A stretch of DNA of 43,334 bases from an uncultured Gammaproteobacteria bacterium (GTDB taxonomy: Bacteria > Pseudomonadota > Gammaproteobacteria > GCA-001735895): contig CALJYH010000091.1 in assembly GCA_937984095.1 (NCBI GenBank), positions 1 through 43,334 on the forward strand. The letters are read 5' to 3'. Every line of letters starts with the position of its first letter. Position 1 is the first letter of the stretch. Below the pieces are notes generated by a model. It was not told the origin of the DNA. It was given only the letters and a program-made list of their open reading frames with translations, and did not search any database. Made by a program: the position numbers and the translations under genes. Positions 29,655 to 36,178 of the stretch are shown piece after piece.

Positions 29655-29676
29655 GATTTACCTTATATGGGCGATG
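29655..29676 (+). repeat. 22-base upstream motif, copy B
   Basis: GATTTACC and ATATGGGCGATG align with copy A at 18 of 22 positions; the central palindrome is broken here. It lies 62 bases before an ATG whose frame is stopped two codons later. Confidence 0.45.
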
Positions 29677-29981
29677 CGTTATATCGGGTCAGGCTGATAT
29701 ATTGCGATTGGTACTCTTAAATTTGGGGTACGGATAAAATGGAATAAATTCCTGGGATTTTTATCGTGTTACTCGTTATGGGTATTTTGAGATTCGCATT
29801 TGCTCATGGAAAACGAAATCTAGGCTCTTCCTCAATAACAAGTAGCGGTTTATAAACGCTCGAACACAGACCTGAGTTGATTCCGAATTGGAACTAATTT
29901 TATTTCTGTAACGGAATTATACGCTGGCCTGTTTTAATTTTTACGTCTGAAATTATAAATCTGATAAAGGGGGATGTAATC

Positions 29982-30359
29982 ATGGCTCAATATGCAGAAA
30001 ACCGAAGCTGTATCACGCAATTCGAACTAGGTGAAATGTTTGAGAAGAATGACAGGGCGCGGGACTATACGTCAGCGTATAGATGGTATTTGCGCTCGGC
30101 TAAACATGGTTACCGCAAGGCACAACACCGATTGGGCACCATGTATGCCCGTGGTGCTGGCGTACCGAGAAATTATATCGAGGCTTATGCCTGGTGCAAG
30201 GTATCAGCAGCGCAACACTCCCGAAGTGCACTATTAAAGCTAAAGAAAATTGAACCACATTTGTCAGCGGAACAAATCTCTAATGCGAAGAAGTTATCGA
30301 GACAATACTACGAAATGTATGTAGCGCCTTTTGCTAATCGGGCACTAATTAGGGAATAG
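29982..30359 (+). CDS. Sel1-repeat protein
   Basis: The 125-residue protein contains Sel1-like repeats: one around residues 28–63 (DYTSAYRWYLRSAKHGYRKAQHRLGTMYARGAG) and a second around 64–90 (YIEAYAWCKVSAAQHSRSALLKL). A basic helical tail follows. Sel1 repeats are helical protein–protein interaction units. There is no signal peptide, so it probably stays in the cytoplasm, unlike many Sel1 proteins. A strong AAAGGGGGATG ribosome-binding site precedes the ATG. The HIRAN gene starts 9 bases after its stop, so the two are likely one transcript ending at the terminator at 30833. The function is unknown. Confidence 0.88.
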   Translation: MAQYAENRSCITQFELGEMFEKNDRARDYTSAYRWYLRSAKHGYRKAQHRLGTMYARGAGVPRNYIEAYAWCKVSAAQHSRSALLKLKKIEPHLSAEQISNAKKLSRQYYEMYVAPFANRALIRE

Positions 30360-30368
30360 GGCCCTCTG

Positions 30369-30773
30369 ATGGAGGCTTTTTCTGAATTTTTTGCTGTAAC
30401 TGAAGATGTTTTTATAGAAGGTGATGGCCATTACGATTTGGAAGTGGTCGGAGAATCACACTACCAAAGGCATCTTAAAGTTCTATCTGAACTCTACTCA
30501 AATAAAGTTGGTAATAGAGGGTTAGTAGCAAAATTGCACTATGAAAACACTAATCCGCATGACAAAAAGGCGATTAGGGTTGTGATAGATGGAGGGACTG
30601 TCGGTTACCTGTCACGAAAGGAAGCAAGATTAGTCCGAAAGGCGATTGAAAAAGTGGAACTCGAGGGATTAATTATCTCCTGTAACGCCAAGATCCTTGG
30701 TAGTAGAAGAGTCAGGCTTTATAATAAAATAGATTTTGGTGTATGGCTCGACTTGCCAATTATGAAATTGTAG
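30369..30773 (+). CDS. Small HIRAN-domain protein
   Basis: This 134-residue protein is almost only a HIRAN domain (about residues 20–110): DLEVVGESHYQRHLKVL, VAKLHYENTNPHDKKAIRVVIDGGTVGYLSRKEARLVRKAIE. HIRAN domains bind DNA ends, notably 3' single-stranded ends in HLTF, or occur fused to helicases and nucleases. Here the domain stands alone. It follows the Sel1 gene with a 9-base gap and a weak AGGG ribosome-binding site. Possible roles are recognition of damaged or foreign DNA, but no partner enzyme is adjacent. Domain call is good; function is unknown. Confidence 0.85.
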   Translation: MEAFSEFFAVTEDVFIEGDGHYDLEVVGESHYQRHLKVLSELYSNKVGNRGLVAKLHYENTNPHDKKAIRVVIDGGTVGYLSRKEARLVRKAIEKVELEGLIISCNAKILGSRRVRLYNKIDFGVWLDLPIMKL

Positions 30774-30832
30774 TAGAAGAGAAAATACATCGCCTTCCTG
30801 CTACTGGTCTTTATCAGGGATTGAAAATCAAG

Positions 30833-30854
30833 CCCCGCTCCAGCGGGGTTTTTT
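30833..30854 (+). terminator. Intrinsic terminator after the HIRAN gene
   Basis: CCCCGC, loop TCCA, GCGGGG and six T residues. It closes the Sel1–HIRAN transcript 60 bases after the stop. Stem arms are identical to those at 29584–29601. Confidence 0.93.
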
Positions 30855-30919
30855 ACGCCTGCTGAATATCGCGATTTTGACTCCAGTGACTATCTATAAA
30901 ATCTTTATTTACAATGATT

Positions 30920-30937
30920 TATGAGGTAAACCTCATA
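30920..30937. promoter_or_regulatory. Perfect 18-base palindrome (possible operator)
   Basis: TATGAGGT-AA-ACCTCATA is a perfect inverted repeat with a two-base centre. It lies in the AT-rich region after the HIRAN terminator, 13 bases before the GTG of the decayed mini-gene. GATTTA overlaps its left edge, as in the 22-base motifs. This is a shape typical of a dimeric repressor site. Confidence 0.5.
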
Positions 30938-30950
30938 TAATTATTAATTT

Positions 30951-31211
30951 GTGAAATATGTCGCTGTTACTTGTCAGTGCTTTGTATAACCTAAGCGCCC
31001 CATGTTTCCTTCAATCTTACAAGCTGATTTAGTTTCCATCGTCCCCATCCAGGTAGCCATCTGGCTATTCGGTACAGCACTCGTCTATTGCTTATTCCGA
31101 TACTCTCAGGATGGAACATCAGGAACCGATCATAACCCAATCGTATTTTTCCTGGCCTCAATTTCAGGAGAGCCATACGATACCCTGTTCAGTTCAGATA
31201 GTTCTTTCTAA
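30951..31211 (+). pseudogene. Decayed WLFG-tail mini-protein gene
   Basis: Reading from the GTG at 30951 gives a short MK-start peptide of 12 residues, then an in-frame TAA at 30987–30989. The same frame continues with an ATG at 31002 and the segment VSIVPIQVAIWLFGTALVYCLFRYSQ. That segment lines up with the sorting tail of the intact mini-protein (SPVSIPAVLWLFGTALIGF). Tail glycines are replaced and the basic cluster is weakened, then the frame runs on for about 33 residues to 31211. The architecture and lengths parallel the intact gene, so I read it as a damaged paralogue. No ribosome-binding site is visible before either start. It could also be a translated 69-residue peptide from 31002. 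Confidence 0.5.
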
Positions 31212-31244
31212 CCGCGTTGGGGTGCCAGGCAGGATGGGCTCCCG

Positions 31245-32021
31245 CTATCGGGAAGTCGCAATTGCCGTAGTTAACACGGGTACGCTGACAAAGCCAAATC
31301 GACCTTCAGTATCTGCCGTTTCAAGCTGGTCCAACCACAAAGCTGCCTCTTTTTCATCGACACTCTTGCCAACGGCGAAAGCGGCAACCAGTTTCGCGGC
31401 CCATAGCGAAAACGCATTTTCGTGCATAGTGTTATTCATAAAGGCAATTGGTTTTTGCACAATTCCATCGAAACCTGCTAATTTCAACTTTGTAGGTATT
31501 TCCATCGGCAGCATTTGATGGAAGCAATGCTCACGAAAGACTTCATGCATCTTGTCGTTTAACTCTGGCTCCGCACCATGAAAACGCCAGTGGTCCCAGA
31601 GCACAGAGATCAATGCGGCCTTACTGCCAGGCTTCAAAACACGCCTGGCCTCCGATATCGCGGCATCTACATCGGGGACATACTCTAACATCTGAATTGA
31701 AGCCAGGCAGTCGAAAGAGGCGTTCTCGAAAGGCAGATTAGTAGAGTCCCCCTCAATTAGTTCTGCCACAGTAATATCAGCGCAGAGTGATCGCGCAGCG
31801 GTTATTTGCTCCTTACTGGCATCCAATCCGACTACACGTCCACTGTCACCAACGGCAAGTGCAATATCGCGCACTAGATGCCCGCCACCACAACCGAGAT
31901 CAAGTACCGCCTGCCCCGAGCTTATTGCTAATGCTTCAAATACAGCTAAACGTCGAGATGTGCCCTCAAGTCCTTCCGCAATCTTACGTTGCCAAAGTCC
32001 GATATCACCACCGAAATCCAT
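31245..32021 (-). CDS. Class I SAM-dependent methyltransferase
   Basis: The 258-residue protein has the Rossmann motif I VLDLGCGGGHLV (about residues 39–50), motif II VVGLDASKEQI, LIEGDSTNLPFENASFDCLASIQMLEYV and LKPGSKAALISVLWD. This pattern is that of small-molecule methyltransferases of the UbiE/arsenite methyltransferase-like group. The substrate cannot be told; the cysteines needed for arsenite methylation are not evident. A strong ACGGAGGAG ribosome-binding site precedes the ATG. It is monocistronic, convergent with the decayed mini-gene. Confidence 0.88.
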   Translation of the reverse strand: MDFGGDIGLWQRKIAEGLEGTSRRLAVFEALAISSGQAVLDLGCGGGHLVRDIALAVGDSGRVVGLDASKEQITAARSLCADITVAELIEGDSTNLPFENASFDCLASIQMLEYVPDVDAAISEARRVLKPGSKAALISVLWDHWRFHGAEPELNDKMHEVFREHCFHQMLPMEIPTKLKLAGFDGIVQKPIAFMNNTMHENAFSLWAAKLVAAFAVGKSVDEKEAALWLDQLETADTEGRFGFVSVPVLTTAIATSR

Positions 32022-32069
32022 AGACTCCTCCGTAGCGTTGCTGACACTTTACTCCTTTATGTTGGCCAC

Positions 32070-32092
32070 AACAATTTCGAGGGATAATTGTT
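32070..32092. promoter_or_regulatory. Inverted repeat upstream of the methyltransferase gene
   Basis: AACAATT and AATTGTT are separated by nine bases, 49 bases before the methyltransferase start. It could be an operator for that gene. No other feature is seen in the 224-base gap up to ycaQ. Confidence 0.35.
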
Positions 32093-32245
32093 ATAAATAT
32101 GATGGGAGCTAAATTCCAGGGCCCGTTGTTGGCCGAACTCAGAGGCCCGATAAACGTTTATGAGTGTTTGTTATTTAGCAAAAACCTCAATCTTTATAGT
32201 TCGGCGGCTACTAACTAAATGATTTTGCATCGGCTATTTCCGGCA

Positions 32246-33421
32246 TTATAGGTGAGCTTTTAAATGCCTTAAAAAATCAGTTGGTTCAGCGGCCTGGATC
32301 AGAATTCGATCACAACCATTAAATACCGCAAACGAAAGCAGTGCCTGGCAAAGCAGGTCAATAAAATGTTCATCGACTTTGTGTTCAATATGTAACGATT
32401 TTATCTCGAGTGAGTTATCGGCGCGATGCGCCTTGCAGTCGACGCGGCCCACCAGTCGATCGCGGTACATGATCGGCAAACAAAAATAACCAAATTGTCG
32501 CAACGGCTTCGGAACATAACATTCGATCTGGTAATCAAAGGAAAATATATTGCGGCCGCGTTGGCGTTGGATAACGGTATTATCGAACGGTGACAGGATG
32601 AGCACCCTCGCGACACTGCGGGGGGCGCGGGATTCCAGCAATTCCGGGTCGATGTAAACAATATTGTTGTTGCCAGTGTCCACAGTGGTCAATAAACCAG
32701 CCTCGATGCGCTGCTGTAACTGTTGTCTGACGGTGTCCCGCAATTTCCGCCCCTTGCGCAAATAGGTCATTGATGTCGAGCTCGCGAATCCATGTGCCCG
32801 TAGTGTGGTTTCGATCAAGTAGCTGGCATATTCATCCATGTCCGGCATACGGGTATCGACCCAATCGGGTAGTACGTGTTCAGGCAGGTCGTAAACTTTT
32901 TGAAAACCCTCGCGCGCACTGACCATGAGTTCACCCTGCATGAACAGTTGTTCAAGCGCCTGCTTGGCAGGCTTCCAGTCCCACCAACCCGTGTTACTCC
33001 GACTGGAATCCTCGAAGTCCCGGGCGCGCAACGGGCCCTCGGAAGCAATGCGCGCCAGGATCTCGCGCATCAGTTTTTGATCGCTATTCTCGAACCAGCC
33101 ACGCTCGCCATGCATTTGTGCCATGCGCGGCAAGGCAAAACGATAATCAGCCATCGGCAGCCAGGCTGCTGCGTGAAACCAGTATTCGAAGATCTTGCGC
33201 TCAGCTACCAGTTTATCGAGAAACCTGGGCGTGTAATTCGCGACCCTGGACCACAGCACGTGGTGGTGGGCGCGTTCGACCACGGAAATGGTATCGATTT
33301 GCACATAACCCAGTTGCTCGATAGCGCGCAACGTCGCCCGCTTGCCACGGCCGAACGCATCAGCTCTCAATAAGCCCTGTTGATTGAGTGCGATGCGTCT
33401 GAGTTTTGGTGCTAGCGACAT
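32246..33421 (-). CDS. YcaQ/AlkZ-family DNA glycosylase (HTH_42)
   Basis: This 391-residue winged-helix protein matches the YcaQ (AlkX) group: RIALNQQGLLRADAFGRGKRATLRAIEQLGYVQIDTISVVERAHHHVLWSRV. VQID is the Q-hydrophobic-D catalytic motif of that subfamily. FEYWFHAAAWLPMADYRF and the C-terminal SPFDNTVIQRQR, FGYFCLPIMYRDRLVGRVDCKAHR follow. Family members unhook interstrand crosslinks by cutting alkylated bases. An open frame runs upstream to 33790 but would read antisense through the MFS gene and has no family resemblance, so I start at the ATG at 33421. Confidence 0.88.
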   Translation of the reverse strand: MSLAPKLRRIALNQQGLLRADAFGRGKRATLRAIEQLGYVQIDTISVVERAHHHVLWSRVANYTPRFLDKLVAERKIFEYWFHAAAWLPMADYRFALPRMAQMHGERGWFENSDQKLMREILARIASEGPLRARDFEDSSRSNTGWWDWKPAKQALEQLFMQGELMVSAREGFQKVYDLPEHVLPDWVDTRMPDMDEYASYLIETTLRAHGFASSTSMTYLRKGRKLRDTVRQQLQQRIEAGLLTTVDTGNNNIVYIDPELLESRAPRSVARVLILSPFDNTVIQRQRGRNIFSFDYQIECYVPKPLRQFGYFCLPIMYRDRLVGRVDCKAHRADNSLEIKSLHIEHKVDEHFIDLLCQALLSFAVFNGCDRILIQAAEPTDFLRHLKAHL

Positions 33422-33499
33422 AGACCTGGCGTAATAAGCTTTGTACTGAGGCGCATTTTTTATCACAATGATGGGCCGGTCAAATACGATGGATCGCTG

Positions 33500-34702
33500 A
33501 TGCAGCGCAGTCAGGTTAAATTCCTCTATCTCAACCTGGGTCATTTCCTGGATCACCTGTTCATGCTGGTTTTTGCGTCGGTGGCTGCGCTGCGTCTTAC
33601 CGGTGAATGGGGTATGAGTTACGCGGCGCTGATTCCCTATGCAACCCCGGGTTTTATTGCCTTTGGTGTATGCGCCGTGCTGGCCGGTTGGGTCGCGGAC
33701 AAGTGGAGCCGGGAAGGGATGATCGTAATATTCTTTATTGGTATCGGCATAAGCTCGATACTTGCCGGCCTGGCCAATACCCCGTTTCAAATCGCGGTCG
33801 GTTTAACCCTGATTGGAATATTCGCAGCCATCTATCACCCGGTAGGGCTTGCAATGGTGGTACAGGGTCGCGTCAGGACCGGGATGCCATTGGCCGTTAA
33901 CGGTGTCTTTGGCAACCTGGGGGTCGCCAGTGCTGCGCTGTTGACGGGTTTCCTGATTGACAGCGCAGGGTGGCGCAGCGCTTTTTTTGTACCTGGCGTT
34001 ATTTCAATTCTGTTAGGCCTGTCTTACTGGATTTTCGTTAGTGGTGAAAAGCGAGTCACTGCCGGCACTGCTGAAACCGGCGGCACGAGTATCAAGCCGG
34101 AGACCCAGGCGATTACGCGCCAGATCCTGTTAAAAGTCTTTGCGATTATCTTTTTCACCACGGCAATCGGTGGACTAATCTTTCAGAGTACAACATTTGC
34201 ACTGCCCAAAATATTTGCCGAGCGCCTGACCGAAATTGCCGGCAGCGCTACTCTGGTAGGCTGGTATGCATTCCTGGTATTTTCGCTCGCTGCGCTCGCG
34301 CAGCTGGTGATTGGATACCTCGTTGATCACCATTCAGTGCGCACCGTATTTGCAACGGTGGCGCTGTTGCAGGCGATCTTCTTTTACTTGATGACGCATC
34401 TCGATGGAATGCTCGCGCTGCTGGTATCTATCGCTTTCATGTTCGTGGTATTTGGCCAGATCCCGATAAATGATGTCCTGGTCGGAAGAATGGCGCGCAG
34501 TGAATGGCGTAGCCGTGCCTACGCATTGCGCTACGTGGTAACCTTTTCGGTTATGGCTTCCGCGGTTCCGTTTATTGGCTGGATCCATGCCAACTGGGGA
34601 TTTTCCAGGTTGTTCAGCGTGCTTGCCTTTGCAGCATTAATGATCTTTGCTGCGGCGCTACTTTTGCCAAGGGCCAACCATTCCTTCGGTCAACAGGCCT
34701 AG
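33500..34702 (+). CDS. MFS transporter
   Basis: The 400-residue protein has about twelve hydrophobic helices. YLNLGHFLDHLFMLVFASVAALRL and the later block IFAAIYHPVGLAMVVQ resemble the fosmidomycin-resistance/CynX-like branch of the major facilitator superfamily. GWVADKWSREGMIV is the cytoplasmic loop 2–3 motif. A hydrophilic loop at about 180–205 separates the two six-helix halves. The substrate is unknown. It is divergent from the ycaQ-type gene with a 78-base gap, so the two may share control. Confidence 0.9.
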   Translation: MQRSQVKFLYLNLGHFLDHLFMLVFASVAALRLTGEWGMSYAALIPYATPGFIAFGVCAVLAGWVADKWSREGMIVIFFIGIGISSILAGLANTPFQIAVGLTLIGIFAAIYHPVGLAMVVQGRVRTGMPLAVNGVFGNLGVASAALLTGFLIDSAGWRSAFFVPGVISILLGLSYWIFVSGEKRVTAGTAETGGTSIKPETQAITRQILLKVFAIIFFTTAIGGLIFQSTTFALPKIFAERLTEIAGSATLVGWYAFLVFSLAALAQLVIGYLVDHHSVRTVFATVALLQAIFFYLMTHLDGMLALLVSIAFMFVVFGQIPINDVLVGRMARSEWRSRAYALRYVVTFSVMASAVPFIGWIHANWGFSRLFSVLAFAALMIFAAALLLPRANHSFGQQA

Positions 34703-34798
34703 CCCAGGATCGAGTATTGGGGACAGAGACATGCAAGAGTGGAATTTGTATTCTCCTGGTCCCAGGGGAATGACGATTTTTAATCTATAGTCGGAGTT

Positions 34799-35047
34799 AT
34801 GCAAACCTTACAACCCATCTTCATAGTCCTGGTTATTCTGGTGCTTTGCTACCTGGTTGCGAATGGATTATTAACGCGTTCAGTCTGGGTCAAGGGCAAT
34901 CGCCGGGGACTGGTCAGCTTTCGCGAATGGGCACACAAACGCAGTTGCGAGGACGAGCCGCGTTCCTACTGGTTCGCAATGGCTTTTTACACTGTGGCAC
35001 TGCTTTGCCTGGTCTGGCTTCTCGGCAAAAGCTATATAGGTATTTAG
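34799..35047 (+). CDS. Small two-helix membrane protein
   Basis: An 82-residue protein with two hydrophobic segments (about 7–24, IFIVLVILVLCYLVANGLL, and about 61–78, AFYTVALLCLVWLLGKSYI) and a basic loop between them. CGGAG sits 2–6 bases before the ATG, which is close but usable. I do not recognise the family. It is convergent with the NYN gene and 96 bases after the MFS gene. Confidence 0.65.
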   Translation: MQTLQPIFIVLVILVLCYLVANGLLTRSVWVKGNRRGLVSFREWAHKRSCEDEPRSYWFAMAFYTVALLCLVWLLGKSYIGI

Positions 35048-35062
35048 CCTTCGCTGCTGGAG

Positions 35063-35899
35063 TTAGTCCTGGTCCAGTTTCTGAATGAGATAACCGCCTG
35101 AGCGTTCATCCAGCGACAAACCGATCAGTCCGCGTCTTTCGGCTTCTTCCAGCAGGTCACTGAACGATCGCACACCATAGTAGCGTTCGTTAAAGCCTGG
35201 CCGCCGCCGCTTGAGTGCCTGTTTAACCATCGAGCCCCATAATTTGTCACGGTCATCGCGCTCTGCATAAAGCGCCTCCGCGGTTTCCATAACGAGACTG
35301 ATAGCCTCATCGATTTTCTCTTCCTCCGGCTTTGCAGCTTCAGACTGGGTGCCGCTACTTTTCTTGGCAGCCGATTTTTTCTTGACCGGTGCCGTGCGCT
35401 TACGCTGTCGGCTAGACTCTTCGTCCCGAGCCAGGTCGTCATAAAAAATAAATTCATCACAATTGCTCATCAGCAAATCCGAGGTCGAGCTTTTCACACC
35501 GACGCCGATTACCGTCTTGTTGTTTTCCCTGAGTTTGCTCACCAAAGGTGAGAAATCAGAGTCACCGCTGACGATAACAAAGGTATCGAGGTGCTCCTTG
35601 GTGTAGCAAAGGTCGAGCGCATCGACCACCATGCGAATATCCGCGGAATTTTTTCCCGACTGGCGGGTATGCGGAATCTCGATCAGTTCGAAAGCGGCGT
35701 CGTGCATGACTGCTTTAAACTGTTTGTATCGCTCCCAGTCGCAGTACGCTTTCTTGACGACGACACTGCCTTTCACCAACAGGCGCTCAAGCACGAGGTT
35801 GATATTAAACTTTTCTATCCTGGCATCCCTGACGCCCAGGGCGACATTTTCGAAATCGCAAAAAATGGCGAGATTCTGATCTTCACTGGCCGATGACAT
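35063..35899 (-). CDS. NYN-domain (DUF88/LabA-like) protein with OST-HTH/LOTUS tail
   Basis: The 278-residue protein has an N-terminal NYN domain (about 8–150) with the acidic signatures IFCDFENVALG (D15), QSGKNSADIRMVVDALDL and VIVSGDSDFSPLVSKL, placing it in the PIN-like metal-dependent nuclease fold. A Lys/Arg/Ser-rich linker (about 162–195) leads to a C-terminal OST-HTH/LOTUS-like domain (about 200–275, WGSMVKQALKRRRPGFNERYYGVRSFSDLLEEAERRGLIGL). LOTUS domains bind RNA. An RNA-cleaving or RNA-binding role is likely from the family but not proven. It is monocistronic and divergent from the desaturase. Confidence 0.9.
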   Translation of the reverse strand: MSSASEDQNLAIFCDFENVALGVRDARIEKFNINLVLERLLVKGSVVVKKAYCDWERYKQFKAVMHDAAFELIEIPHTRQSGKNSADIRMVVDALDLCYTKEHLDTFVIVSGDSDFSPLVSKLRENNKTVIGVGVKSSTSDLLMSNCDEFIFYDDLARDEESSRQRKRTAPVKKKSAAKKSSGTQSEAAKPEEEKIDEAISLVMETAEALYAERDDRDKLWGSMVKQALKRRRPGFNERYYGVRSFSDLLEEAERRGLIGLSLDERSGGYLIQKLDQD

Positions 35900-36023
35900 G
35901 TTGCCTGCTCCCGGAACATTGCTGGTTTATGGATCAAATTGTCACCCGACTACAGGTGACGTTGGCGGTCAGGATAAACGCAAGTGTACAGAAATAGAAT
36001 CTGTTTCCCAAAAACCTGAAACA

Positions 36024-36056
36024 AAGTACGGTTTTTCATGTAAACTAATAGTACTT
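36024..36056. promoter_or_regulatory. Nested inverted repeats upstream of the desaturase
   Basis: Outer arms AAGTAC and GTACTT are 21 bases apart; inside lie GTTT and AAAC around TTCATGT. The site is 123 bases upstream of the desaturase start, in a 279-base divergent gap. Desaturase genes are often under membrane-lipid repressors such as FabR or DesT, but this does not match a site I can name. Confidence 0.3.
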
Positions 36057-36178
36057 ATATCCGCCGAAGAGCGGCTTTATTATTCAGTTTTTCTGTCATT
36101 TTTGAGTTCCATCCGGTTTTCTCCTTTGTCCGACCTCGCTGAATATGCAATTTGATCCGCATTGCGGAGAGGCAGCAC

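Larger units (their letters stand above)
29557..29981. other. AT-rich gene-poor stretch
   Basis: Apart from the terminator, this holds the second upstream motif (29655–29676), a GG-N10-GC sigma-54-like site (29692–29705), and a short frame from GTG 29766 to 29855 (29 codons, signal-peptide-like). An in-frame TAA at 29745 separates that frame from the ATG at 29739. TATAAA at 29954–29959 may be the -10 of the next gene. None of the small frames is supported well enough to call a gene. Confidence 0.5.

Noticed and set aside
33422-33790. Upstream extension of the ycaQ-type frame
   Set aside because: It is antisense to the start of the MFS gene, is rich in Lys/Arg/His with no family similarity, and the YcaQ N-terminus begins at the ATG at 33421.
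34719-34765. GGGGACAGAGAC with GGTCCCAGGGG, resembling RAYT-linked REP remnants
   Set aside because: The arms pair only over about five bases with a bulge and no second copy is seen in the window.
35898-36155. 85-codon frame in the NYN/desaturase gap
   Set aside because: No ribosome-binding site, no recognisable domain, and it covers the presumed promoter region of two divergent genes.
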